Below are positions 17,892 through 26,710 of a stretch of DNA of 64,000 bases, piece after piece (position 1 is the stretch's first letter; the number at the start of each line of letters is the position of its first letter). Below the pieces are notes generated by a model. It made no database searches, was not told where the DNA came from, and was given only the letters and a program-made list of their open reading frames with translations. The stretch lies in assembly GCA_024640365.1 (NCBI GenBank), contig JAHEFE010000009.1:21204-85203 (forward strand), written 5' to 3'. The position numbers and the translations under genes were made by a program. The DNA comes from Woeseiaceae bacterium. GTDB taxonomy: Bacteria > Pseudomonadota > Gammaproteobacteria > Steroidobacterales > Woeseiaceae.

Positions 17892-18695
17892 TTAGGAAGC
17901 TCCTCCAGCAGTTACCGCAGCTGGAATCGGCAACAACATTAAATCAGGTGCGATCTGTTGTCTGGCAATTCTCAAGCCTTTCTTGATCTCATTTCGGTTT
18001 TCGTCACCGAGGAGTTCATACTTATTGGTATCGCGATTCCACTGACCAGTAATCCTGCCGTCATCCGACTGGAAAAACAGTCCGATGCGCCCTACCCGCA
18101 AGAAGTTCATATCTCTGCGAATACCTTCCTGGCCCGGAACCTCGATTTCTTCCCGGTACCATTCGATTGTGCGACCAAAATCATTTTCAATTTGATACGC
18201 CTCCATCACCTTGCGAAACTTCTCAGCAACGCTGACGTCGGATCTGGCCATCGTCTCATTCAAATGCGCGATACGATCTTCGCGCTCTTTTTTTACGAAA
18301 GGAATGTCGAGCTTGATTGACTGCTCCAGGCCGTCGATCATTCTGACCATTAATGGAAAGATCTGCCGATTGATTACGTCAACCTGTTCCATTGATATGG
18401 CGATATCATCCAGAGTGGCCTGCTGACCATCCGTCTGCGCCTTCATCAAGCGGTTGTATACCTTGAGTCCGTCAATTTCTTTATTGACTGCTCGGTAATC
18501 ATCAGTGATATCGCGAGTGCTCTCCACCACCTTGTTGATCCGTTCCTGCGAAGCCTGAGCCAGGCTTATCCGTTTTTGATCAGCCTTTAAGACCTCATCA
18601 ACAGACTGGGCGAAGGCGCTGCCGGAAGCTGTGATAACCAGTGCGGCAATAATTGCCTTAGTTATCGACCGACTGCTGCTTGTGCACCGTTTCAT
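17892..18695 (-). CDS. DUF3450 family periplasmic protein
   Basis: A 267-residue secreted protein: signal peptide ending AFA|Q near residue 30, then long coiled-coil helices (about 35-170, with VDEVLKADQKRISLAQASQERINKV) and a small C-terminal beta region (DMNFLRVGRIGLFFQSDDGRITGQW). DUF3450 proteins are found as the first gene of TonB2-type operons in marine gammaproteobacteria and are of unknown mechanism. This gene opens the six-gene operon. The promoter should lie in the AT-rich region to its right. Confidence 0.88.
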   Translation of the reverse strand: MKRCTSSSRSITKAIIAALVITASGSAFAQSVDEVLKADQKRISLAQASQERINKVVESTRDITDDYRAVNKEIDGLKVYNRLMKAQTDGQQATLDDIAISMEQVDVINRQIFPLMVRMIDGLEQSIKLDIPFVKKEREDRIAHLNETMARSDVSVAEKFRKVMEAYQIENDFGRTIEWYREEIEVPGQEGIRRDMNFLRVGRIGLFFQSDDGRITGQWNRDTNKYELLGDENRNEIKKGLRIARQQIAPDLMLLPIPAAVTAGGAS

Positions 18696-19031
18696 GGACG
18701 CTCCTTAAGTCGAGTTTTAATAATTTCTATATTCGAAGTTAACAAAAATTAAGTCATTCCAATAAATCAGAACGACAGAATCACACATCGAGAACCATCT
18801 TACGATGGTGGCCTCGATAAGCCTACGGCCCTCTCCGAAATACCGCCGCGAAGAATATAGGTAATCAGCCTTTATTTCTATATAAAAAAACAACCGCAAA
18901 TTTAGCGACCGTACAATGCTCGTATGCGAGTGGCACCAAGCCATTCACAGCAAAATTCAGCCGCTATCTAAGAATACCACAAGCCCTGTCGATCGCCACC
19001 ACTACCTCAATACAGGACAAATTGCCTGTAC
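18696..19031. other. 336-bp intergenic region upstream of the TonB2-type operon
   Basis: No convincing gene. It is AT-rich around 18860-18900 (TATAT and long A/T runs), where the promoter of the minus-strand DUF3450 operon is likely. An imperfect hairpin lies at 18789-18816 (ACCATC-TTAC-GATGGT core with a CGAG/CTCG outer stem) and would form part of the operon's 5' leader. I see no clear Fur box (GATAATGATAATCATTATC-like) in it. No U-tract terminator is visible behind the acyl-CoA dehydrogenase gene. Confidence 0.4.
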
Positions 19032-20252
19032 TCAGCTTGCCCGCTGAGCCCTTTGTCGAGCCAATTCCAGCTTTGCAATAGATACGCGATGCACCTCATC
19101 CGGGCCATCCGCCAAGCGCAAAGTCCGTGCTCCTGCCCAGGAGTGAGCTAGTCCAAAGTCGCCGCACACACCGGCACCACCATGTACCTGAATAGCCCGA
19201 TCCAATACACTCAGCGCCATCGTGGGTGCTACTACCTTGATCATAGCAATTTCGGCGCGCGCACCTTTATTCCCAATTTTATCCATCATATCGGCTGCTT
19301 TAAGCGTTAGCAGTCTCGCCTGCTCAATATCAGCACGGCACGTCGCTATCGACTCCAGTACTACTCCCTGCTCCGACAGCTTCTTGCCAAATGCGACACG
19401 CTCGTCAACCCGCTTACACATATCTGACAGCGCTCGTTCAGCCATACCGATCAGGCGCATACAATGATGTATGCGACCTGGCCCGAGGCGCCCTTGAGCT
19501 ATTTCAAAGCCACGGCCTTCCCCGAGCAATAGATTTTCAACCGGGACACGGACGTCTGCAAAGGACATTTCTGCATGCCCATGCGGCGCATCATCGTAGC
19601 CGAATACAGTCAATGGACGCACGATACGAACGCCAGGTGCATCCATAGGCACGAGAATCATCGACTGTTGACTGTGGCGAGCAGCCTCGGGATCAGTCTT
19701 GCCCATGAAAATAAGCACTTCACAACGCGGGTCCATAGCGCCTGAAGTCCACCATTTCTGACCATTCAGCACGTAACTATCGCCGTCCCGCTCGATGGAT
19801 GCCTGAATATTGGTAGCATCTGACGAGGCAACGCCTGGTTCCGTCATTGCAAAGCCGGAACGAATTTCACCATCGAGTAGAGGCTGGAGCCACCGCTTCT
19901 TATGCTCTTCGGAACCATACCGCTCAATCACTTCCATGTTGCCGGTATCAGGTGCGGAACAATTGAAAACTTCAGAGCCAATCATTGATCGGCCCATTAA
20001 TTCTGATAACGGCGCATATTCAAGATTGGTTAGTCCTGCCCCACGCTCACTCTCTGGCAAGAACAAATTCCACAACCCTTTCTTGCGAGCTGCTAATTTC
20101 ATTTCTTCCATAATAGGGGGGATTACCCAGCGACTGGCTGCGTTATTGACATACTCAACGTATGCCCCTTCATTTGGAAAAACGTATTCATCCATGAACG
20201 CTGAGACGCGCTCCCGTAGCTCCTGTACTTTGGGTGTGTAATCGAAGTCCAT
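19032..20252 (-). CDS. Acyl-CoA dehydrogenase, ACAD10/11-like
   Basis: A 406-residue acyl-CoA dehydrogenase. The start [26 protein letters not shown], the block [18 protein letters not shown] (FAD/substrate), [14 protein letters not shown], and [35 protein letters not shown] are typical of the ACAD10/11-like subgroup. That subgroup handles longer or 4-hydroxy acyl-CoAs in animals and various acyl-CoAs in bacteria. The ATG at 20252 is chosen because it gives the family N-terminus and has GAGG about 10 nt upstream. The frame stays open for another 118 codons to 20606, but that extension has no family character. Divergent from the oxidoreductase gene. Confidence 0.9.
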   Translation of the reverse strand: MDFDYTPKVQELRERVSAFMDEYVFPNEGAYVEYVNNAASRWVIPPIMEEMKLAARKKGLWNLFLPESERGAGLTNLEYAPLSELMGRSMIGSEVFNCSAPDTGNMEVIERYGSEEHKKRWLQPLLDGEIRSGFAMTEPGVASSDATNIQASIERDGDSYVLNGQKWWTSGAMDPRCEVLIFMGKTDPEAARHSQQSMILVPMDAPGVRIVRPLTVFGYDDAPHGHAEMSFADVRVPVENLLLGEGRGFEIAQGRLGPGRIHHCMRLIGMAERALSDMCKRVDERVAFGKKLSEQGVVLESIATCRADIEQARLLTLKAADMMDKIGNKGARAEIAMIKVVAPTMALSVLDRAIQVHGGAGVCGDFGLAHSWAGARTLRLADGPDEVHRVSIAKLELARQRAQRAS

Positions 20253-20447
20253 TGTTCTTTTACCTCGTTCAATCTTTGAAAGACTGTTTATGGTGCTCCC
20301 TGCTGCGCTCAAGAATAACTCCTGCAAGGCGCCACGGCTACTGGTGACCGCAAATCGATGCTTCGAAAGTACAAGTAATTTGCCCCCGGCCGAGCACCGC
20401 ACTAGACTGCTCGCCGACCTTAATTCTACAAACGGACGGGAATTCAA

Positions 20448-21425
20448 TTGAAAGCAGCACTTTGCAAGGCCCATGGAGGACCGGACAGCCTCGTTATTGA
20501 AGATATTGCTGAGCCAATACTCCAAAAAGGTCAGGCCAGACTGGCTATTCACGCCTGTGGCGTAAACTTTCCAGACGTCCTGATGGTCGCCGGCAAATAC
20601 CAGCATCAGCCGCCGCTACCGTTTGCCCCCGGAGCGGAAGTCTCGGGAGAAATCATCGAACTTGCTGATGACGTATCAAATTTTAAGGTTGGACAACATG
20701 TTATTGCTCTGACATCCAGCGGCGGCATGGCTGAACAAGCCTGCGTCGCGGCAACCTCAATGATACCCGTCCCTGACACCATGGATTATCCGACAGCTGC
20801 CGGATTCATGTTGACCTATGGAACGTCCTACCACGCCCTGAAACAAAGGGCTCAGTTACAACCCGGCGAGACCGTTCTCGTTTTGGGCGCAGCCGGAGGC
20901 GTTGGACTCGCTGCAGTGGAACTTGCTCATCTTATGGGTGCTACAGTGATTGCGGCCGCCAGCTCTAACGACAAATTACAGCTAGCCAAGAAATATGGCG
21001 CCGAGCACCTGGTTAATTACAGCGAAGAAAACCTGAAAGAGTCTGTCATGGCGCTGACCAAGGGTCGCGGCGTCGACGTGATCTACGATCCGGTTGGTGG
21101 AGCAATGTTCGATCAGTGCATGCGCTGCATGGCCTGGAATGGACGCCTCCTGGTCATTGGGTTCGCCAGCGGTGAGATCCCGAAAGCGGCTGTTAATTTA
21201 CCCCTTTTAAAAGGCTTCTCAATTGTCGGTGTCTTTTGGGGCAGTTTCACACAAAGGCAATCCGCTATCCACCTGCAAAATACCAAGGAACTTCTGGAAT
21301 TTTTCGCGAGCGGCAAACTGAAACCCTGTGTGATGCAGACCTTCCCCCTGGAACAGGCATCGCAAGCACTGGTTACATTGGCGGAGCGCCGTGCCAAAGG
21401 TAAGGTAATTATTACAATACCCTAG
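20448..21425 (+). CDS. NADPH:quinone oxidoreductase family protein (zinc-independent MDR)
   Basis: A 325-residue medium-chain dehydrogenase/reductase. N-terminal GroES-like domain ([32 protein letters not shown]), then a Rossmann domain with the nucleotide motif [28 protein letters not shown] and a [11 protein letters not shown] block. It lacks the catalytic zinc ligands of alcohol dehydrogenases, as expected for quinone reductases. The start is probably TTG at 20448, with GGACGGG upstream. It is divergent from the acyl-CoA dehydrogenase gene and may share a regulatory region (20253-20447). The substrate is unknown. Confidence 0.87.
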   Translation: MKAALCKAHGGPDSLVIEDIAEPILQKGQARLAIHACGVNFPDVLMVAGKYQHQPPLPFAPGAEVSGEIIELADDVSNFKVGQHVIALTSSGGMAEQACVAATSMIPVPDTMDYPTAAGFMLTYGTSYHALKQRAQLQPGETVLVLGAAGGVGLAAVELAHLMGATVIAAASSNDKLQLAKKYGAEHLVNYSEENLKESVMALTKGRGVDVIYDPVGGAMFDQCMRCMAWNGRLLVIGFASGEIPKAAVNLPLLKGFSIVGVFWGSFTQRQSAIHLQNTKELLEFFASGKLKPCVMQTFPLEQASQALVTLAERRAKGKVIITIP

Positions 21426-21695
21426 TAAAATTATATCAATAGAGCTGTTATCTAGAATTAAGCCGAAGTACCGAGAACTGCCATTTTCTCCACCGGAGAA
21501 GAATGCAGTGAAGCTGTCACACGATCCACACGCTGATAATCAGACTACGTCAAACAGTGATGGATCGCGTGCGCTACAAAGTCTGACTCGGCGGTTCGAT
21601 TTGCAATGAAATTCAACGATGCGAAATCATCGCTGGCTTGATAAGCTAGCGCGTTGATCAGCACCCAATTAGTACTTAGAGCCTGGAGACAAGAC

Positions 21696-22625
21696 ATGGC
21701 ATTTGAAGGCGCGAAATTTATCTGGATGAATGGACAGATGATTCCGTGGGAACAGGCAACTGTGCACGTAATGGCACACGCGCTTCACTATGGTTCCTCT
21801 GTATTTGAAGGTATTCGCGTATATCCGACACCTAATGGCCCTGCTGTATTTCGGCTGACGCCACACGTCAAGCGCCTTTACGATTCCGCATTGATCTACC
21901 GCATGCCAGTACCGTTCAAACAAGACGAAATTACCGCGGCCTGCAAGGATATTATTCGAAAAAATGAACTCAATGACGGCGCATATATCCGGCCCCTGGT
22001 AATGCGGGGCTACGGTGACGCCGGCCTCTCTCCCAAACCTGATCACCCCGTTGACGTCGCAGTCGCCGCCTGGAAATGGGGTGCTTATCTAGGCTCCGAG
22101 GGACTGGAAAGAGGCGTCGACGTTTGTATTTCGAGTTGGCAGCGTGTGGCACCAAATACAATGCCGGCAATGGCCAAAGCGGGTGGTAACTACCTGTCGA
22201 GCCAGCTTATAAGCGCTGAAGCCAAAAGACTTGGCTTCGCGGAAGGTATTGCCCTTTCTACAGACGGTAGGGTCAGCGAAGGCGCAGGCGAAAATCTCTT
22301 TATCGTAAAAGATGGTGAATTACTGACGCCACCTGCTGCTGCATCCATCCTCACGGGTATTACCAGAGACACCATTATCAAGCTGGCGGGTCGCGCAGGT
22401 ATAACGGTACGCGAACAATCGATACCCAGGGAAATGTTGTATTTGGCCGATGAATTGTTTTTTACGGGTACCGCAGCGGAAGTCACTCCGATTCGATCAG
22501 TCGATCGCATTGAGATTGGCTCGGGTTCAAGGGGCCCTATTACGAAGCGACTTCAGGAAGATTTTTTTGGTCTTTTCAGCGGCACTACAGAAGACACTGA
22601 TAACTGGCTGGAATTTGTCGACTAA
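21696..22625 (+). CDS. ilvE: Branched-chain amino acid aminotransferase
   Basis: A 309-residue fold-type IV PLP enzyme that transaminates Leu, Ile and Val with 2-oxoglutarate. The family start GAKFIWMNGQMIPWEQATVHVMAHALHYGSSVFEGIRVY, the PLP lysine region MAKAGGNYLSSQLISAEAKRLG, EGAGENLFIVKDG and FFTGTAAEVTPIRSVDRI are all present. The ATG at 21696 follows GGAG by 8 nt; the extra upstream frame from 21654 is not counted. It precedes leuB by 69 bp, giving the last steps of leucine synthesis side by side. Confidence 0.95.
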   Translation: MAFEGAKFIWMNGQMIPWEQATVHVMAHALHYGSSVFEGIRVYPTPNGPAVFRLTPHVKRLYDSALIYRMPVPFKQDEITAACKDIIRKNELNDGAYIRPLVMRGYGDAGLSPKPDHPVDVAVAAWKWGAYLGSEGLERGVDVCISSWQRVAPNTMPAMAKAGGNYLSSQLISAEAKRLGFAEGIALSTDGRVSEGAGENLFIVKDGELLTPPAAASILTGITRDTIIKLAGRAGITVREQSIPREMLYLADELFFTGTAAEVTPIRSVDRIEIGSGSRGPITKRLQEDFFGLFSGTTEDTDNWLEFVD

Positions 22626-22694
22626 CCCAGTCTTGGCCTTTATACAGGGTGGATAAAAGAATCAGTTCACGACAAGCATAGGAGCGCGTGCGCG

Positions 22695-23753
22695 ATGCGG
22701 GCAAAAATCACAATCCTGGATGGAGACGGTATCGGGGCGGAGGTTGCGGCTGCCGGTGAGAGCATTCTGCAGCATGTCGCCAAGATCAATAAACACGAAT
22801 TCGTCGTGCAACACGAGCTAATCGGCGGCATCTCAATTGATGAGACCGGCAGCCCCCTTACAGATGGAGCTATAGAAGAATGTCTGGAGAGCGATGCCGT
22901 CCTTTTGGGTGCGGTCGGGGGTCCAAAGTGGGACGATCCGAAAGCTCCGGTGCGGCCCGAGCAAGGCCTGTTAAAATTGAGAAAAGCACTGGCTGTATAT
23001 GCAAATCTGCGACCGGTCAAACCATATCCAGCGCTACTCAGTGCGTCGCCACTGAAATCTGAATTACTGAAAAAAGTCGACCTGGTTGTGGTCAGAGAAC
23101 TCACGGGTGGGATCTACTTCGGCGCCAAGACTCGCGACAGTCATTCCGCGTCCGATCTCTGCGTTTATGAAAAGTATGAAATCGAACGAATCGTACGTGT
23201 TGCCGCCAAACTAGCTCAACAACGCAGTGGCCGCCTCTGTTCTGTCGATAAGGCGAACATTCTCGAGACCTCTCGCCTTTGGCGGGATACGACCTGCGAA
23301 ATCATGGCCAACGAATTTCCGGATGTCGCTCTGGAGCACATGCTGGTGGACGCTGCCGCAATGCATTTATTGCGCAAACCTGCCCACTTTGACGTCATCG
23401 TTACAGAGAACATGTTTGGCGACATTCTGACGGACGAAGCATCTATGCTGACCGGCTCGATGGGCATGCTGCCGTCAGCGTCTCTGGGCGATAGTACACG
23501 TGGTCTTTATGAGCCTATACACGGATCTGCCCCAGATATCGCCGGTAAGGGCATTGCTAATCCTTGTGCCATGATTGCCAGCATTGCCATGATGTTGCGT
23601 CAGAGCCTGGATTTGCATGGCGAGGCGAATAGACTGGAACAAGCGCTGATAAAAGCCATTGAGACCGGGGCACGAACTTCTGACATTGCAGTGCGTGGGG
23701 AAAAAGTACTTGGCACGACAGAGATGACTAACGCGATTATCAGCGCCTACTAA
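22695..23753 (+). CDS. leuB: 3-isopropylmalate dehydrogenase
   Basis: A 352-residue NAD-dependent oxidative decarboxylase of leucine biosynthesis. Substrate and metal motifs: [88 protein letters not shown], and the NAD-binding [20 protein letters not shown]. No leuA, leuC or leuD is next to it, so it is uncoupled from the usual leu operon. Some family members act on tartrate or homoisocitrate instead, but the YANLRPV and IYFG motifs favour LeuB. Confidence 0.93.
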   Translation: MRAKITILDGDGIGAEVAAAGESILQHVAKINKHEFVVQHELIGGISIDETGSPLTDGAIEECLESDAVLLGAVGGPKWDDPKAPVRPEQGLLKLRKALAVYANLRPVKPYPALLSASPLKSELLKKVDLVVVRELTGGIYFGAKTRDSHSASDLCVYEKYEIERIVRVAAKLAQQRSGRLCSVDKANILETSRLWRDTTCEIMANEFPDVALEHMLVDAAAMHLLRKPAHFDVIVTENMFGDILTDEASMLTGSMGMLPSASLGDSTRGLYEPIHGSAPDIAGKGIANPCAMIASIAMMLRQSLDLHGEANRLEQALIKAIETGARTSDIAVRGEKVLGTTEMTNAIISAY

Positions 23754-23781
23754 TTTCGGCCACATCTAATTTAGGCTAAGG

Positions 23782-26604
23782 TTAAGAATCGTCATCCCGG
23801 ATCATGATGATCATGCGACGAAATACTCCTGCCGAAGTTGCCGCAGAGTCCGGTGCAAGCTCCAATGTAAATGCCTCGTCCGCCTCAACCTCAGAATCTT
23901 GCACCAGCGGTATAAGTAATCGTACAAAACGTTGACCGGGCTGAAAACGGATTGTCTTAACAGCCGGTGCAAAATAATCCAGTCCCTCTGTCGCTGTTAC
24001 ATCTCTAACTGTGTAATCGACCACCAACTCGCTTCCGCCCGCGTTAAAGCGAATAACGTCGACCTGCACGGCATGGTCTTGCTCCTTGACCGAAGCTTGG
24101 CTCACGGCAAAACCAATCGTATCCGGGGCCAAACTAGATTCAAACGACCTTTGATCGTCGTCTTCCAGAATCAGCGTCAGTTTTGCAAAAATCACATCCG
24201 GAAAATTGGCGTCCTGCAACTCAAGAATAACCTGCCGATCTGCCTCTCTTAATGGATCTGTCCTCATAGTCACTGTCGTTCGACTGATTGACTGTCCAAC
24301 CATGAACTCAACACGACCGGCATTAGGAAATTTATACCGTCCAGAATTCCAGGGCGATGCGTTGCCGTCGTATGCAACCTCAACAAATTTTAGCGTCTGC
24401 GGACTTTCGGTATTTGCGCCCCTACTAACTTCGATTATTAATGGCGGATCATTCTCACGCATGGTCATGAACAGCTCGACTTTTGAGGCACCCGATCTCG
24501 GCAACGGAATCGTCACGTTTGCCTGGCGCTCGCCTTCGTAAGTAGGGAACTTGACTACAGCCACCGGTTCAACGTCCGGCTCGACCACTGTCTCCGTTGT
24601 TTCCTGAGCGATAGCCTCGTTCTCGATTGGCGGAATAGGTTCATCAGTCAGCAATCCGTCGCGGTCGATCGACGGAACTTCGCTAGCAACAGTCGCAATC
24701 ATGTCGCCCACGACCACTTCATCGACACTACCGACCTCGCTCGGCACAGCAGATGGAATGATCACCTTGTCGGCACTGTCACCAGCCACCGAGTGGGTAC
24801 TTTCATCGGTCGATACTTCCCGAATTGGTACAGACTCTACGGTGATGTCCTGCTCTGGAAAGCTCGACGTCGGCACCAGCTCAGCAGCCACCCCTGGGTC
24901 ATCACTGCCTGGGATGCCAGCTGTCACCTTCTCCAAAGCAGCCGTCACATCGTTGCTCATTGTCGTATACCAGTCCGGGTGTTTCCAGGGTTGATACTGG
25001 AAACTCAGCCCGGCAGCCACCACCAAAAACAAGGTCGCAAATACCATGGACCAGATACCATTGCGAGGCGCCTTTCCAAACGGACCATCCGTAAATACTG
25101 CCGTTGTCTCGAACTTTGTAGCACCGCCCTCCGACGTCAGCGGCGGGATGCTGCGCGGCTCAATTCTTTGACTGGTCTTGTCAATTCTAGGTTCAGACCT
25201 TTCCCTGTCTTGTCGCGACGTCAAAGAAGCTGGTTTTGCAGTTATTGGCCTTGACGAGGACGAATCTTCTTGTGGCTTGGGAGTAGGACGGTCCGCAGTG
25301 GGCGCGATTGACTCAATGGGTGGTGGTGCTGGTGTTGGTGTTGGTGTTGGTGTTGGTGTTGGTGCTTGAGCTGGTGCTTGAGCTGGTGCTGACGGTGACG
25401 GTGACGGTGACGGTGGCGCTGCCACGCCGAGTTCAGTTACTAACTGAGTCGGTGTTGCAATCCTCGTGACCCGCGAAAACGCCAACGAGCGTTTCAGCGC
25501 TTTCCACTGGCCATCTGTCACACTTTGCGGCCGCTGTGGCTCCATCCCCGCTTCAGCCGCTTCCGCCGCATTCCTGGGTCCGAATACGCGATATCCGGCA
25601 ATTAACCGATAAAACAAGTAAGCCAGTGAAAATACATCATCAGCCGGCGCGGACTCTTCTCCGGTCAATATTTGCATGCTGGCATAAGTCGGTTTATGAA
25701 TACTCGGTCCGGTGCGACGCTCCGCAGCAACCCGACCAAACTCCTTTTGCCATATCCGAGCACTTCCAAAATCGAATAACTTAGCTTCGCCGGACGGTGA
25801 AATCATGATGTTGGCCGGCCGCAAATCGCCGTGGACTACGCCGCAACGATGTGCATATTCAAGCGCGTCCGCGATTTTCCCGACAATCGCCATTGACTCC
25901 GCTTGGGGCAATAACTGCCCGCCACGTTCATCGAGAATCGCAGCCAACGTTTTACCTTCCAGCCACTCTGCCACGACAAACATGACGTCGTCTTCGCGAA
26001 CAAGATCATACGTACGGCCAATACTCGGGTGACTCAAATATCGACCTTTGGCGACTTCTTGCTGAAGTGCTCTGATGGCCTCTTTGTTTTCGAGTAGACG
26101 TTTTGCAAGAACTTTGACAGCTACAAATGCGGGATTGCCATCCGCGTTACTAAGCTGCCTATCTGTAGCTTTGTAAACTGTCCACATGTCGTCGCTGGCA
26201 ATACGCTGCCGTAACAAATAACGATCCTGTAGAATCGACCCAACTTGCAGCCGCGACTCCGCGGATACCTTGAGATCCGTCAAATCGGCGAGAACGGTGG
26301 TTGCGCCATACAGATCGGCTCCGGTCGATTCAGCTTCAGCAGGAGTCATCGCCTGTTCTGCAACCAATCGATCAAGAGTTGCGCGGACCAGAATTAGGGA
26401 GTGCTCATCGAGATGCCCAGCCTTATGATGGTCATCAATGAGTTTCTGCAACATGCCGCCGCAGGATGGATCGTCGGCAACAATGCGAATCATTGTTCGC
26501 TGGATTCGGTCGAGTACCGCCTCGTCTTTGCTCGTACTACATAATAGGTCGACCAAGACTGCTAATTCGCTACCGCCGTTTTGACTGTTACTCTTGTTAT
26601 CCAC
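23782..26604 (-). CDS. Membrane Ser/Thr protein kinase with extracytoplasmic Calx-beta-like domains
   Basis: A 940-residue Hanks-type kinase. The N-terminal 120 residues are helical and unassigned. The kinase domain (about 128-390) keeps the ATP Lys K164 (VAVKVL), Glu183, catalytic Asp260 in HGDLRPAN, Asn265 and DFG 278-280. The Gly-rich loop is degenerate (IASDDMWTVYKA), and HRD is HGD, so it is a non-RD kinase. A low-complexity Pro/Ala/Ser/Thr linker (about 397-430) and a charged stretch precede one transmembrane helix (about 517-535). The remaining roughly 400 residues have acidic segments and Calx-beta-like repeats (e.g. VDYTVRDVTATEGLDYFAPAVKTIRFQPGQ...DSEVEADEAFTLEL). This suggests signalling from envelope to cytoplasm. 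No cognate phosphatase is nearby. Confidence 0.82.
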   Translation of the reverse strand: MDNKSNSQNGGSELAVLVDLLCSTSKDEAVLDRIQRTMIRIVADDPSCGGMLQKLIDDHHKAGHLDEHSLILVRATLDRLVAEQAMTPAEAESTGADLYGATTVLADLTDLKVSAESRLQVGSILQDRYLLRQRIASDDMWTVYKATDRQLSNADGNPAFVAVKVLAKRLLENKEAIRALQQEVAKGRYLSHPSIGRTYDLVREDDVMFVVAEWLEGKTLAAILDERGGQLLPQAESMAIVGKIADALEYAHRCGVVHGDLRPANIMISPSGEAKLFDFGSARIWQKEFGRVAAERRTGPSIHKPTYASMQILTGEESAPADDVFSLAYLFYRLIAGYRVFGPRNAAEAAEAGMEPQRPQSVTDGQWKALKRSLAFSRVTRIATPTQLVTELGVAAPPSPSPSPSAPAQAPAQAPTPTPTPTPTPAPPPIESIAPTADRPTPKPQEDSSSSRPITAKPASLTSRQDRERSEPRIDKTSQRIEPRSIPPLTSEGGATKFETTAVFTDGPFGKAPRNGIWSMVFATLFLVVAAGLSFQYQPWKHPDWYTTMSNDVTAALEKVTAGIPGSDDPGVAAELVPTSSFPEQDITVESVPIREVSTDESTHSVAGDSADKVIIPSAVPSEVGSVDEVVVGDMIATVASEVPSIDRDGLLTDEPIPPIENEAIAQETTETVVEPDVEPVAVVKFPTYEGERQANVTIPLPRSGASKVELFMTMRENDPPLIIEVSRGANTESPQTLKFVEVAYDGNASPWNSGRYKFPNAGRVEFMVGQSISRTTVTMRTDPLREADRQVILELQDANFPDVIFAKLTLILEDDDQRSFESSLAPDTIGFAVSQASVKEQDHAVQVDVIRFNAGGSELVVDYTVRDVTATEGLDYFAPAVKTIRFQPGQRFVRLLIPLVQDSEVEADEAFTLELAPDSAATSAGVFRRMIIMIRDDDS
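25331..25414 (+). repeat. Short tandem repeats encoding the kinase linker
   Basis: Consecutive perfect short repeats on the plus strand: GGTGTT five times (25331-25360), GGTGCTTGAGCT twice (25361-25384), GGTGCT once, and GACGGT four times (25391-25414). On the coding strand they give Thr-Pro, Ala-Gln-Ala-Pro and Ser-Pro runs between the kinase domain and the membrane helix. All units are multiples of 3, so length changes would not break the frame. Confidence 0.9.
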
Positions 26605-26710
26605 GTAATCCCTGCAGTTGTAAGTCGAAGAATGCGGACAGGAGTCAGATATTGCCTGCGTACAAGCGTGTATGCCAGTTTTGGAGCGGTGTTTAATGCG
26701 AAACTGAGGA

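Noticed and set aside
18717..18944. 75-residue minus-strand open frame upstream of the TonB2 operon
   Set aside because: No ribosome site, no family resemblance, and it overlaps the region where the operon promoter and leader hairpin lie.
20253..20606. N-terminal extension of the acyl-CoA dehydrogenase frame
   Set aside because: The family's start and a ribosome site are at 20252. The extension shows no acyl-CoA dehydrogenase similarity and crosses the divergent promoter region.
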